A stretch of 64,000 bases of DNA from SBAX01 sp964646605 (GCA_964646605.1 CAZYEX010000006.1:62001-126000); one strand, 5' to 3'. Counted from the stretch's first letter, positions 1-9,442 are shown. Notes: generated from the letters alone by a model not told the origin. Numbers and translations are program-made.

Positions 1-977
1 GCGGACGGAGCGGGCTGAAACATGGAGCGCAACGGGCTCGACGCGAAGCATCGGAGGAACTCGCTCAACGCCCCAAGCGACGGGCGGCGGCGGGCGGCTT
101 CGGCAAAGAACGCCAGGGCGTCCCGGGCGCGACCACGCCGCCGCGCGGCAAACCCCAGTCGCCGGCATGCCTGCGCGAGCTGACGGCGAACGATCGACCG
201 TTGTCCCCGATCAAGATCCGCAAAACGCCGCAAGATCGAATGAAGCAGCTCGCGCGATTCGAGTAAGTTGCGGTACACGTTGGAACGCGCCAAGCTGCCC
301 TCCGTGTAGTGGTGAATGGATAGCGGCTCATCGACGAATCCCGCGGGGGTCGATCGAGCGACTTCCAAAAAGAACAGCCACTCCTCCGCGTAGCGTCGCT
401 GCTCGTCGAAACGCAACCAGTCGCCCAGCACCTCGCGTCGCACCATTCCCACGATCGTGGCGATGAAGTAGCCGCGAAGCAGCGTATCAAACAGCGATCC
501 CTTGCATCGGTAGAGCCCCGCCCCGATCGACTCGCACGGAACGGTGCGGGCGAGCGGAAACTTGGCGTCAAAGACACTGGCATGGTTAGCGCCGCCCCGA
601 TCAAGGATCGAGTAATCGCTATACACGAACCCGATTTCGGGGCGGAGTTCGAACACCTCAAGTTGGCGTTGCAGCTTCGTCGGAGCGAACTCGTCATCCG
701 AGTCCAGGAACGCGACGTACCGTCCTCGACAGGCGTCGATTCCCCGGTTCCGCGCCGCGCTGCTCCCCCGGTTCTCTTGGCGAATGGATACCCATCGCTC
801 GCCCAGTCGTCGGCCGTAGTCGGAGAGTAGTTCCTGCGTGTCGTCCGTCGAACCGTCGTCGACGACCACGATCTCCCAATCGCAAAACGACTGTCGTACG
901 ACGGATTCGATGGCCCGAGGCAAGAGGGAGGCGCGGTTGTATGTGGGGAGAACGACGGAGACGAGCGGGTTGTTCAT
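1..977 (-). CDS. Glycosyltransferase family 2 (3' end beyond window)
   Basis: Inverting glycosyltransferase with a GT-A fold, expected to add a sugar from a nucleotide-sugar donor at the cytoplasmic side of the membrane. The visible 325 residues begin MNNPLVSVVLPTYNR, with the nucleotide-binding DDGSTD at about 40-45 and the metal-binding DSDD at 92-95. The frame runs off the left edge without a stop, so the C-terminus is missing. Its ATG overlaps the TGA of the upstream glycosyltransferase by four bases (ATGA), so the two are translationally coupled. It is the last visible gene of a polysaccharide operon that starts near 6959. The fold is certain; donor and acceptor cannot be read from the sequence. 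Confidence 0.9.
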   Translation of the reverse strand, partial: MNNPLVSVVLPTYNRASLLPRAIESVVRQSFCDWEIVVVDDGSTDDTQELLSDYGRRLGERWVSIRQENRGSSAARNRGIDACRGRYVAFLDSDDEFAPTKLQRQLEVFELRPEIGFVYSDYSILDRGGANHASVFDAKFPLARTVPCESIGAGLYRCKGSLFDTLLRGYFIATIVGMVRREVLGDWLRFDEQRRYAEEWLFFLEVARSTPAGFVDEPLSIHHYTEGSLARSNVYRNLLESRELLHSILRRFADLDRGQRSIVRRQLAQACRRLGFAARRRGRARDALAFFAEAARRRPSLGALSEFLRCFASSPLRSMFQPAPS

Positions 978-2347
978 CGGGCGCAGGATTCGAGGGCCGC
1001 CTCGCGGCTTTCGTCGACCCGTGTGTCGCGCATCGGCAGTCCGTCGAGCACTCCCGCGAGTCGACGGCTCAGCTCGATGCGGCTGTATTCGGCAATGCGC
1101 TCGGGAGCAGCGCCCGAGAGCGGCGAATCGGCCCGCCAGGCGTCGAACAGACGGTGCAGACCACGGAGAATGGCGTCCTCCTCGAACCCAGCGGTGACCC
1201 CCGCGGCGCAAGAACGCACGATCCGTTCGCACTCCCCGCCGCGCGGACCCACACACAGGATCGGACGCCGCGACGCCAGGTATTCGAAGACTTTGGCGCG
1301 GATCACGGAATCCCCGTTGGGACCGGTCGGAGCGTTGAGCAGCAGTGCGTCGGCGTCGCACATGGCCGTGATCGCCTCGCGGTGCGGAACATATCCCGCG
1401 AACTCGCAGCGAGCCCCGGTGGCGACGAGCCTCGCTTGCGCAGTGCGGTTGACCGATCCCACGATGCGGAACAGGAACTGACTCGCTTGTTCGCCGAGTT
1501 CGGCCACGAACCGCCGCAGGGCCGCGAACCATGCCTCGCTGGTCTGCGACAGATCGAAACGTCCCACGTACGACAACACGAACTCCCCTCGTCGCGTAGG
1601 TGCCTCTTGCGGCAGCCCGTCGAAGTCGGCGGGATCGAATCCGTTGGTGATGGTGATGAACTTCTTGCGTTGCGTGGTGACGCGCTCGGCGAGGATCGCC
1701 GTCTGCCGCGGTGTCACGCCGATGACCACGTCGGCCGTTTCCAGAATCTGTTGTTCCAGCCGCCGGTGGGCCGCGCGGCGTTGGGCCGACGGCTCGCGGT
1801 AGCGGCAGTCGTCGGTCCACAAATCGCGGAAGTCGGCTGCCCAAGGAAGGTTCGTGCGGCGCTTGAGTTCCAGCCCCAGCCAGTGGTTGGACGCCGGACT
1901 GTACGTCGAGTAGATCGCTTCGATCGGCTCATTGCCCAGTCGGTGGAGCAAGGGTCGGACGCTGCGTTTGGCCCAGGCGATGCAATCATCGGGAAAAGCC
2001 GTCGCCGCGACCCAACTTTCCAGACGCCAGTCGATGGCCTTCACGAAGCGCGACGCCGCGGTGGTCAACCCTTCCCCGGCACGCGGGTTGACGAATCCGC
2101 GCAGCGTCCGCCTCATGGCCAGGATGCCGCTGCCCGGACTGCGCCCACAAACGGCGACCTCCGCGGGGATGTCCTCGCATAGACTCTCATCGCGCGGCAA
2201 TCCGACCGCGTCGTCCACCGTCCACACCGTGGGAAGCCACCCGAATTGCGGAAGATACTTGGCGAACTTCGCCGATCGCTGCACGCCCGGTCCGCCCGTG
2301 GGAGGGAAGGCGTAAGCGATCATCAACACGCGACGGTGTGGGTCCAT
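974..2347 (-). CDS. Glycosyltransferase, GT4-like (GT-B fold)
   Basis: A 457-residue GT-B glycosyltransferase. The N-terminus has the usual opening strand and glycine-rich loop (AYAFPPTGGPGVQR, residues 11-24), as in GT4 enzymes of polysaccharide loci. The C-terminal Rossmann half includes VLSYVGRFDLSQ and ends with a VFEYLASRRPILCVGP segment, where GT4 enzymes hold the donor nucleotide. Its expected role is sugar transfer during assembly of the exported glycan. A 121-bp gap containing a palindromic repeat separates it from the upstream SGNH gene, while it overlaps the next gene. The family assignment is good; the specificity is unknown. Confidence 0.85.
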   Translation of the reverse strand: MDPHRRVLMIAYAFPPTGGPGVQRSAKFAKYLPQFGWLPTVWTVDDAVGLPRDESLCEDIPAEVAVCGRSPGSGILAMRRTLRGFVNPRAGEGLTTAASRFVKAIDWRLESWVAATAFPDDCIAWAKRSVRPLLHRLGNEPIEAIYSTYSPASNHWLGLELKRRTNLPWAADFRDLWTDDCRYREPSAQRRAAHRRLEQQILETADVVIGVTPRQTAILAERVTTQRKKFITITNGFDPADFDGLPQEAPTRRGEFVLSYVGRFDLSQTSEAWFAALRRFVAELGEQASQFLFRIVGSVNRTAQARLVATGARCEFAGYVPHREAITAMCDADALLLNAPTGPNGDSVIRAKVFEYLASRRPILCVGPRGGECERIVRSCAAGVTAGFEEDAILRGLHRLFDAWRADSPLSGAAPERIAEYSRIELSRRLAGVLDGLPMRDTRVDESREAALESCAR

Positions 2348-2366
2348 GCCATGGAACTCCTCAACG

Positions 2367-2395
2367 GTGTAGCGCCACCCCTTGTGGGTGGCGCA
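2367..2395. repeat. Palindromic repeat, family A (copy 1)
   Basis: GTAGCGCCACCCC-TTGT-GGGTGGCGC: two complementary arms around a short loop, in the gap between two glycan genes. Near-identical copies lie at about 24573, 63046 and 63574, and a degenerate one is inside imuB. It looks like a REP element and could also fold as an RNA hairpin between the two genes. Confidence 0.8.
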
Positions 2396-2468
2396 TTGCG
2401 CAGTCCTCGAGCGCGCAACGCTGTATGCATATCGGTCCGTTGCGACCGGCGCTTGATGCCACCCGATC

Positions 2469-3746
2469 TCAGCGATCTATCCGGCGTTGAATGGCCTCCG
2501 CCACAACGGCGTGGCCGTGAACGCTGTAGTGGCTTCCCACGAAAAAGCCGTCCACGCCGCGTCGCGCCGCCGATTCCAAAAAGGGAGGCGCAAGATCGAC
2601 GCACTCGATCCCCCCGGCCTGCAACGTGTCCACCATTCCCTGCCAGAAAAAGGGCCTTTCGGGTCGAGCGAGTTGCTCGCGGAGGCTGCTCTTGTCGGGA
2701 AGCATGAGGACCATGAAGCGACCGACGCCGTCCGCGATCGTGCGGCGTTGGAACTCGCTCAGAATCCCCGCTGTCACCCTGAACGGCTCCGAAGCTGGAT
2801 CAAGATAGTAGTCCCGATAGGCCCGACCGCCGTTCTCCCGCGCGGCGGACAGTATGCGAATCAGCGATGATTTGAACAGAGGCGAATCATCGTAGACCCA
2901 CGGTGCGCGGCCGACCCAGAAGTCCGTGTCGCGCAAGGCGGCAAGCAACTCGCCCGTCTCGATCGTTCGACGCAACTCCGCGAGCGATTTCGCAGGCGGC
3001 GGAAGTAACGCCGGCGATCCGTCCCACTCCAGGCGAAATCGTGGTTTGACCAGCGGCAGCCCCGTGTCGTGGAAGTACGCCGGACGAAAGACGGATACGT
3101 TGCGCTGAAGGTTCTCGAACATCAGGCCCACGACCACGACGTGCGGACGAAACCGCGCCGCCTCCTGGATGTATCGAAGATACGCCTGGTCCGTGCCATA
3201 TCCAGGCACTCCGAAGTTGAGCGCTTCGAAACGTCCGCCGGAAGCCTCCAGCAGCGCCGCCGCCGTTTGCGTGTTGTCCACATCGTCGCCGTGTGTGAAG
3301 GAATCGCCGAACGTGGCGACGCGAATCACGCCCCGCGGCGGTTCGAGGGCATACTCACGGTCGGCCCGAATCCCCTCGGAGTTCGTGCGATACAGGCCAT
3401 TGGCGAACGTAGCGTCAGGTTTGAGCGTCCAGCCCAGAGTCGCATCGAAGCGGTAATACGGCCAGTCGTCCTGGTGCAGCCACGTACGCTGGTTTTCCGT
3501 AAAAAGCAGCGAATATGGCGGCAACCGCCACTGCCGAAATTGACCGTCGCGGCAGAAGAACCACCCGATCGCAAGGTCGAAAACCACCAGCAGGGCCAAC
3601 GAGAGGGCCACGCCCATCAGAACGCGGCGACGACGCGAGCCGAGCGCACATGCGCTCGAACCCGCGCGCGGGCTTGAAGGCGCGGCGCGCGATTCGCCGT
3701 CATCCAACGCGACAGTAGTGCTCCGGTGCGTAACGAGCTGGGTCAT
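2469..3746 (-). CDS. Membrane-anchored SGNH/GDSL hydrolase-like protein
   Basis: A 425-residue protein starting MTQLVTHRST, chosen because this ATG lies two bases after the upstream stop; the longer open frame runs antisense into the neighbouring gene. One transmembrane helix at about 42-63 places the rest outside the cytoplasm. The SGNH fold is shown by GDSF at 147-150 (nucleophile Ser149), the later block GVPGYGTDQ (179-187) and a C-terminal SHYSVHGH that can supply the catalytic His. Related proteins in polysaccharide loci add or remove O-acetyl groups, so acyl modification of the exported glycan is the likely role. The substrate is an inference. Confidence 0.75.
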   Translation of the reverse strand: MTQLVTHRSTTVALDDGESRAAPSSPRAGSSACALGSRRRRVLMGVALSLALLVVFDLAIGWFFCRDGQFRQWRLPPYSLLFTENQRTWLHQDDWPYYRFDATLGWTLKPDATFANGLYRTNSEGIRADREYALEPPRGVIRVATFGDSFTHGDDVDNTQTAAALLEASGGRFEALNFGVPGYGTDQAYLRYIQEAARFRPHVVVVGLMFENLQRNVSVFRPAYFHDTGLPLVKPRFRLEWDGSPALLPPPAKSLAELRRTIETGELLAALRDTDFWVGRAPWVYDDSPLFKSSLIRILSAARENGGRAYRDYYLDPASEPFRVTAGILSEFQRRTIADGVGRFMVLMLPDKSSLREQLARPERPFFWQGMVDTLQAGGIECVDLAPPFLESAARRGVDGFFVGSHYSVHGHAVVAEAIQRRIDR

Positions 3747-3748
3747 GT

Positions 3749-4852
3749 TCAGGCCATCACGCACGCGCTCTCGCGGACACGCTCGTAAAACTCGCTCCAA
3801 CGACGATGCAAGCGGCTCCAGTCGAATTCGCTTTCCACCACCTCTCGACCCGCGTCGGCCATCTTGCGACGAAGGTCGGCATCCAAGAGCAAGGCGACGA
3901 TCCCATCGGCAAGCGCCTGAGGATCGTTCGGCCGAACCAACAGACCCGTCTCGCCGTGCCGAACGGTGTCTTTCAGCCCACCTACATCGCTCGCCACAAC
4001 CGCCACACCCATCGCCGACGACTCCAACGCCGCCACACCAAACGCCTCGTGAACCGATGGGATAGCGGTCAGATCGCATCGCGCCAGAAACTTGGGAATG
4101 TCGTCGTGCGGCAGACGCGGCGTCCATTGAATATTCGCCTGGATGCCGAGTTCCGATGCCAATACACGGCACTCGTCAAGCTGCGCTCCGTCACCGGCGA
4201 GCTCGAAGGTGACCTCGGGCATCCTTTGCAACACCCGCGGGATGGCCCGAACCAGGCAGGTCGGCCCATAGACCGGGCGAAATCCCTTGAAAAACCCGAC
4301 GCGGTACGGCGGTCGAGATCGGACCGCCTGCTCGCCGCGCTTATGAAACCGGTGCAGATCCACTCCGAAAGGCAGCACCTCCACGCGGTTCGCGTTCAAA
4401 TCGGCGTACTCGGCGACCGTGGCCGCGAACTTCGGACCGCAGGCCGTTACGGCATCCGCGCGGCGAAGCAAGCTCCGACGAACGCGAGTAAGCTCCGCCG
4501 AAGCCGCCGTCTCGCCGGGAGGATCGACGATATCCGACCCCCACGCCGTGGCCACCAAAGCCGCTCCGTCCGGCGGCAAGGTGTCAAACCGCAGACCCCA
4601 ATCCTGCAAGAAATGAATGTTGACAACGTCGAAGTTGCGAAAAAAACCGTGCAAGTAGTGTGTCATCCGCCCGGGCCAACGGCGCAAGTTCAACGGACTC
4701 GCCTGCGGAACATGAAAGTGCTCCACCCTCACGCCGGGAATCGACGCCGGCTTGTGCGTGAGTACGTGAACCGCGTGCCCCTCGCGCACCAATCCAGGCG
4801 CTAACTGCTGGATATGTACCGATTGTGCGTCGGCGAATAGGCAGATCTTCAT
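3749..4852 (-). CDS. Glycosyltransferase family 4
   Basis: A 367-residue retaining GT4 enzyme. The N-terminal half opens MKICLFADAQSVHIQQLA. The C-terminal half has EAFGVAALE, the E-x7-E pattern that binds the nucleotide-sugar, followed by SDVGGLKDTVRHGETGLLV, a very typical GT4 donor-site region. The start overlaps the stop of the ABC ATPase gene by four bases, and the SGNH gene begins two bases after its stop, so it sits inside a tightly coupled operon. Likely role: addition of one sugar to a lipid-linked glycan before export. Donor unknown. Confidence 0.92.
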   Translation of the reverse strand: MKICLFADAQSVHIQQLAPGLVREGHAVHVLTHKPASIPGVRVEHFHVPQASPLNLRRWPGRMTHYLHGFFRNFDVVNIHFLQDWGLRFDTLPPDGAALVATAWGSDIVDPPGETAASAELTRVRRSLLRRADAVTACGPKFAATVAEYADLNANRVEVLPFGVDLHRFHKRGEQAVRSRPPYRVGFFKGFRPVYGPTCLVRAIPRVLQRMPEVTFELAGDGAQLDECRVLASELGIQANIQWTPRLPHDDIPKFLARCDLTAIPSVHEAFGVAALESSAMGVAVVASDVGGLKDTVRHGETGLLVRPNDPQALADGIVALLLDADLRRKMADAGREVVESEFDWSRLHRRWSEFYERVRESACVMA

Positions 4853-6138
4853 GCGACGTTCCCGGCCGGCGCGAGTTCCTCGACCGTTGCATCGGCGACC
4901 GGCTCCACGTCGATCCGCGAGTCTGGCGCCTCATAGGACCAGCTGTGTTCGAGGCACAGCGTTCCAGTCGCCCGTCCGCCGTCGTTGACCACCATCGGGA
5001 AGCGAAATGGGGTATCGAGTTCCACGGTTCCGCGATCGGCGTCCCAGACACGGACGTTCCAGAAGTATTGCCCGCCGCAGATCGGCAACGACGGGAGGCT
5101 CAAGGCGACCCGGATTTCGCCCGCGCGGGCCGGAATGCTCACCTCGTCGCGCCCCGAGTTGATGCTCACCATTGGTTCCTGGGTGGCGTTTCGCATGTTG
5201 AGTTCGACGATCAGGGAGCGCACTTCCGGCTTGACGCAGAGCGTCATCTCGGCGCGGAGGACCGCTCCCGGATTGACCTGTACAAACTCGCCGCCCTCGG
5301 AATCGACCCAACGCAACCCCAACAGCTCCACACGCGGGGGATGATGTTCCCGCGCATCGACATCGCCGGGTCGATCGGCGAAGGCCCGCGACATGGCCCC
5401 CAGGTAGCGACCCACGGCCTCGCACGCGCGACCGTCGAAGTTCACCCCACCCTCCTCCAACACGATGGCCCGAGTGCAGATCGACTGCATCTGATCCAGG
5501 TCGTGGGTGACGAAGACCAAGGTCGTGCCGCTGCGGACGAGGGATTGCATTCGCTCCAGACACCGCAATCGAAACATCGCGTCCCCCACCGACAATACCT
5601 CGTCGACCAGCAGCACTTCCGGCTCGACGTGCGCCGCGATGCTAAACCCCAGCCGCGCGTACATGCCCGAGCTGTAACGCTTCACGGGCATGTCCAGAAA
5701 CCGCTCGATCCCCGCGAAAGCCACGATCGCGTCGAGCTTGCGGCGGATTTCCAGACGATTCATGCCCAGGATGGCGCCGTTGAGGAAAATGTTCTCCCGC
5801 CCGCTCAGGTCGCCGTGAAAGCCCGCGCCGACTTCGATCAGCGCCGCCAGCCGGCCGTTCACACGAACCTGTCCCGAATCCGGCCGCAGGATGCCCGCCA
5901 GGAGTTTGAGGACCGTGCTCTTGCCCGCACCGTTGGGTCCGATGATCCCCAAAGTCTGCCCGGGAAGAACGTCGAAGCTCACATCGCGCAGCGCGTCAAA
6001 CGTCGATTCCGGCGAAGACCCGCGTCCGCGCAGGATTCGTCGCAACCCGCCCGCGATCAGATCGCGGATCGAGTCATTCGTCTGCGTGAGCCGAAACTGC
6101 TTGGAAACGTGGGAAAATCGAATCGCGGGGTCGCTCAT
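4849..6138 (-). CDS. ABC exporter ATPase with Wzt-like C-terminal domain
   Basis: ATP-binding subunit of a polysaccharide exporter (429 residues). Walker A GPNGAGKST at 67-75, a YSSGM signature, Walker B LLVDEVLSVGD. The last ~170 residues form a separate beta-rich domain like the glycan-binding C-terminal domain of Wzt, which recognises the finished chain. The start chosen (MSDPAIRF) shares one base with the permease stop (TGATG); a longer frame would run into the permease. Known family role: drives export of a lipid-linked glycan through the Wzm-like permease next door. A teichoic-acid type exporter (TagH-like) is the alternative. Confidence 0.92.
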   Translation of the reverse strand: MSDPAIRFSHVSKQFRLTQTNDSIRDLIAGGLRRILRGRGSSPESTFDALRDVSFDVLPGQTLGIIGPNGAGKSTVLKLLAGILRPDSGQVRVNGRLAALIEVGAGFHGDLSGRENIFLNGAILGMNRLEIRRKLDAIVAFAGIERFLDMPVKRYSSGMYARLGFSIAAHVEPEVLLVDEVLSVGDAMFRLRCLERMQSLVRSGTTLVFVTHDLDQMQSICTRAIVLEEGGVNFDGRACEAVGRYLGAMSRAFADRPGDVDAREHHPPRVELLGLRWVDSEGGEFVQVNPGAVLRAEMTLCVKPEVRSLIVELNMRNATQEPMVSINSGRDEVSIPARAGEIRVALSLPSLPICGGQYFWNVRVWDADRGTVELDTPFRFPMVVNDGGRATGTLCLEHSWSYEAPDSRIDVEPVADATVEELAPAGNVA

Positions 6139-6959
6139 CAGATGCACTCCGCGAAGCGATAAGACGCGCGCCGGAACCAAATCCACCCGCCGGTCAGCAA
6201 AATCGCGGCGCTCAACCCCGCGTACAGGATTCCACCGATCTCGGGCACTCGGCCGAGCAGAAGAGTGTCACGATAGGCGTGAATAATCGGCAGCATCGGG
6301 TTGAGGGCGATGCACCGCGCGGTCAGTGACCCATCGGTCGGCAGCGGAACCACGACCGCGGACAGGAACATCCAAAGTTGCAAGAGCGCCGTGAACAACA
6401 GCCGGACGTCGCGGTAAAAAAGATTGGACATGGCCAGCAGCAGCCCCAGACCCGCGGTCAGCACAATCTGGATCATCACGATTCCAGGCAGAAGCAGCAG
6501 CGCCCAACTCGCTTGGAAAACCCACTGGCCGCGAACGTGAAAGTAGATCATCAACACCACCAGCACGTGCATGGCCACCACGTAATCGACCAGAGCGCTC
6601 AGAATCGACGACAACGGAAAGACCTCGCGCGGAAAGTACACTTTCGTCACCAGGTTCCGATTGGCCACCAGGGAATTGAGCGCCCCCGTCAGGCTGTTGG
6701 CGAAGAACGTCCAGGGAACCAGGCCCGCGAAGGCGTACAACGCGTAGGGCATGGGCAGGTTGTCGAGTGCGGGAGCGTGAATCGCGCGGGTGAAGACGAA
6801 GGTGAACAGGAGCATCATGGTCAGCGGGAGAACGACCGCCCAGGCGATCCCCAGCGCCGACTGCCGATAGCGCACGCGCAGGTCGCGCCAGGTCAAGGCC
6901 GTCAGCAGTTCCACCATGCGGGTCAGCTCGGCTCCTACCGTGTTCGTTGTCATCATCAT
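6138..6959 (-). CDS. ABC-2 type polysaccharide export permease (Wzm-like)
   Basis: A 273-residue inner-membrane protein with about six hydrophobic segments and the ABC-2 family features LTWRDLRVRYRQSALGIAW near the N-terminus and ALYAFAGLVPWTFF. Three ATG codons in a row (6953-6959) are all possible starts; the outermost is used here. It pairs with the Wzt-like ATPase that follows with a one-base overlap. First gene of the minus-strand glycan operon; transcription must begin in the 142-bp region shared with the divergent corA-like gene. Confidence 0.92.
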   Translation of the reverse strand: MMMTTNTVGAELTRMVELLTALTWRDLRVRYRQSALGIAWAVVLPLTMMLLFTFVFTRAIHAPALDNLPMPYALYAFAGLVPWTFFANSLTGALNSLVANRNLVTKVYFPREVFPLSSILSALVDYVVAMHVLVVLMIYFHVRGQWVFQASWALLLLPGIVMIQIVLTAGLGLLLAMSNLFYRDVRLLFTALLQLWMFLSAVVVPLPTDGSLTARCIALNPMLPIIHAYRDTLLLGRVPEIGGILYAGLSAAILLTGGWIWFRRASYRFAECI

Positions 6960-7065
6960 GCATCGCTCGCGCAACCGGGCAGTTTTTGCCGGTCCGCGGA
7001 AAGCGCCTGTCTTATCGGTCGTTTCGAGGCCACGCTTTGTTCCGTCGTTTTCGCACCGGAACCTG

Positions 7066-7094
7066 CTGACACATCCATCCTCGTGCCGTACAAT
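7066..7094 (+). promoter_or_regulatory. Sigma70-type promoter of the corA-like gene
   Basis: cTGACA (7066-7071), 17-bp spacer, TACAAT (7089-7094): both hexamers match consensus at five of six positions. Transcription would start about seven bases downstream, at or next to the ATG at 7102, so the transcript may be leaderless. No Shine-Dalgarno sequence is evident. Confidence 0.6.
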
Positions 7095-7101
7095 CGGGCC
7101 G

Positions 7102-8118
7102 ATGGGTCGCAAGAAAGGAACCGTCGCCGCGAACACCGACCCGCGCCGCGAAATCCTCTGTTACGTCGCCTCGCCAAAAGGGAATGCCATCCGTGCTTGC
7201 ACCTTCCCCGAAGCCCTCAGCGCTCTGGAGGATCCCGCACAAATGGTGTGGATCAATTTCCTAGCTCCCGATCAGGAGCGCCTCGACCAAGCGGTCACCA
7301 AGCTCGGGTTCCACGAACTCGCCGTGGAGGACGTGTTTAGCAAGCAGAGCCGGGCGAAGATCGAGGCCTATCCCGGTCACCTCTTTTGCGTGATGCCCGG
7401 GCTCAACCACAACCCCGGCGCCGACGCCCTGGACGTCATCAACCTCAACATCTTCCTGGGCCGTAACTATCTCATCAGCGCCCAGCGGGCGCCGCTGACG
7501 GTGATTGCGGATCTCAAGCGCGAGATGAAGAACCCCGAAGCCCCCCTGCTTCGCGGAGCCGACTTCGTATTCTACACCTTGCTGGACGGCGTGGTGGACG
7601 AGTATCTCAACGCCACGGACCACATCAATGACCAACTCGATGCGGTCGAGGATCGCATCTTCGGGCGCCTCGATCACGCCGTGTCGTCGTCGATCTTCAA
7701 GCTGAAACATCAGGCGGCCTGGTTGCGAAGGCGAATCGCTCCCCAGCGCGTCGTCCTCAATACGCTGACCACTCGCAAGCACGAGTTGATCGGCGAGGAG
7801 ACCGAGTTGTACCTTCGCGACGTACACGACCACGTGCAGCGGGTGGCCGACAACCTCGACACGTTCCACGACCTGCTGCAAGGGGCGCTCGACGTGTACC
7901 TGACGTTGGCGACGAGTCGCACGAACCAGGTAATGAAATTGGTCAGTGTCATCGGCGCTGTCATCCTGCCTCTGAACGTACTTACCGGCCTGTACGGGAC
8001 CAACTTCGCTTTCCTGCCGGGCAGCCAACATCCCCTCGGCTTCTGGGTCTTCTGCATCACCCTCCTCGCCACCGCCGCCAGCGCGATCCTCCTCTTTCGG
8101 ACGCGCAAATGGATGTGA
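7102..8118 (+). CDS. CorA-family divalent cation channel, GTN variant
   Basis: CorA-like membrane protein (338 residues): a large cytoplasmic alpha/beta domain, a long helix, and two C-terminal transmembrane helices ending in the basic tail FRTRKWM. Family members form pentamers that carry Mg2+, Co2+ or Zn2+. The pore signature is normally YGMNF; here the bases at 7993-8007 encode YGTNF, so the Met of the GMN filter is Thr. ZntB-type proteins also vary at this position. The start (MGRKKGTVAANTD) follows a strong promoter almost directly; a longer frame upstream overlaps the divergent gene. Transported ion uncertain. Confidence 0.85.
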   Translation: MGRKKGTVAANTDPRREILCYVASPKGNAIRACTFPEALSALEDPAQMVWINFLAPDQERLDQAVTKLGFHELAVEDVFSKQSRAKIEAYPGHLFCVMPGLNHNPGADALDVINLNIFLGRNYLISAQRAPLTVIADLKREMKNPEAPLLRGADFVFYTLLDGVVDEYLNATDHINDQLDAVEDRIFGRLDHAVSSSIFKLKHQAAWLRRRIAPQRVVLNTLTTRKHELIGEETELYLRDVHDHVQRVADNLDTFHDLLQGALDVYLTLATSRTNQVMKLVSVIGAVILPLNVLTGLYGTNFAFLPGSQHPLGFWVFCITLLATAASAILLFRTRKWM

Positions 8119-8137
8119 CGCCATCCGAGCGGCGGGC

Positions 8138-8166
8138 GGCTCCCCTTTACGCGAAGCGTCAAGGGC
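8138..8166. repeat. Interspersed repeat CGGCTCCCCTTTACGCG (copy 1)
   Basis: The segment around CCCCTTTACGCGAAGCGTC, between two convergent genes, recurs as its reverse complement at about 24518-24550. It may double as a bidirectional hairpin, since TTACGCGAAGCGT can partly fold. Confidence 0.5.
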
Positions 8167-8179
8167 CGGCCCGCGGAAA

Positions 8180-9442
8180 CTACACGACACGCAACCACAA
8201 GGCCTTGAGGTACGCGGATTCCGGGCAGTTGAGCATGACCGGATGATCGGGACCGGCCCCGGTCTGCTCGAAGAGCTGCAACGATCGGTTGGCGCGCTTT
8301 GCGGCACGATGGACCGTGTCCAGGAAAACATGCGGCGCGACGAGACCGCTGCAACTGCACGTCAAGAGAACGCCGCTGGGTCGCACCACCTGCATGGCCA
8401 GCAGGTTCAAGTCGTAGTATTTGCGGAGGGCGTCATCGACCTCATCTCGGGACAACGCCAGTTTGGACGGGTCCAGAACCACGGCGTCGAACCGCCGTCC
8501 GTTGGCGATCAACTGACGCAGATAGGGGAAGGCGTCCGCGTGGACGAAGTTGATCCGCGTTTGGTTGAGGTTGGCGTTCTCCTTGGCGATGGCGATGGCG
8601 GATTCATCGAGGTCCACGGCCGTAACTTCGCGGGCTTGGCCGAGCAGCTTAGCGCACAAGGAAAAACCGCCGGTGTAACAGCATAGATCGAGAACGTCGG
8701 CGTCGCGACCAAGAACGGCGAAACGCCTTCGATTGTCGCGCTGATCGCAAAAGAACCCCGTCTTGTGTCCGCCCCGAACATCCACGCGATATCGCACGCC
8801 GTGCTCACGAATGGTCACGACCGCGGTCCCAGGCGCGGGGTCTGGATCGACGTGAAACCGTTCAATTCTTTCGATCGAGGGATCGGCGCGAACAACGCTG
8901 CGCCACGCGCCGCCCGTGGCCGCGGGGCGCTCCAAACTCGTCGCCGGTCCAAGCAGTTCGGTGAGGACATCCACGATCATCGCCGCCCGTTGGAACATCC
9001 CCAGCGAGAAAACCTCGAGGACCAGGCAATCGGCGTAGCGTTCGACGATCAGCCCGCTAAGACCGTCGCCCTCGGCATGGACCAGTCGATAGGCGTCGGT
9101 GGTTTCGTCAAGCCGCAGTCGGCGGCGAAGTTCGACGGCGTCCGCTAACCTCCTCCGCCAGAACGTGTCATCCACCACAAGATCGCCGTGCGTCAGCATC
9201 CGCAGGACGATCGTGGAATGAGGGTTGTACAGCCCGCGACCAAACAGCGCGCCGGTCTTGTCGTGGACGTGGACTACGTCGCCGGGACGGGCTGCCGGGT
9301 CGGCGCTGCGAATCATGCGGGCGAAGATGAAGGGGTGGGAACTGGCCGAGCGGAGTTGCACCCAAGGTGAAACCGCGTCCGGCGGCGCCGAGACGGAACT
9401 CGTGCCCGTGTTTGTCTGTCCGCGGCTCGGCGTATCCCTCAT
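8180..9442 (-). CDS. RlmI-like 23S rRNA (cytosine-C5) methyltransferase
   Basis: SAM-dependent RNA methyltransferase (420 residues). The N-terminus has a PUA-like domain (WVQLRSASSHPFIFARMI), then the middle EEHD-type region and a C-terminal Rossmann fold: HKTGFFCDQRDNRR, the SAM-binding VLDLCCYTGGFSL, AVDLDESAI, and VVLDPSKLAL at the DPPxF position. The SCSG segment holds the cysteine expected for m5C chemistry. The closest characterised relative is RlmI, which makes m5C1962 in 23S rRNA. The start at 9442 was preferred over 9472, which is equally possible; the very long frame reaching 12361 runs antisense to two real genes. Confidence 0.88.
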   Translation of the reverse strand: MRDTPSRGQTNTGTSSVSAPPDAVSPWVQLRSASSHPFIFARMIRSADPAARPGDVVHVHDKTGALFGRGLYNPHSTIVLRMLTHGDLVVDDTFWRRRLADAVELRRRLRLDETTDAYRLVHAEGDGLSGLIVERYADCLVLEVFSLGMFQRAAMIVDVLTELLGPATSLERPAATGGAWRSVVRADPSIERIERFHVDPDPAPGTAVVTIREHGVRYRVDVRGGHKTGFFCDQRDNRRRFAVLGRDADVLDLCCYTGGFSLCAKLLGQAREVTAVDLDESAIAIAKENANLNQTRINFVHADAFPYLRQLIANGRRFDAVVLDPSKLALSRDEVDDALRKYYDLNLLAMQVVRPSGVLLTCSCSGLVAPHVFLDTVHRAAKRANRSLQLFEQTGAGPDHPVMLNCPESAYLKALWLRVV

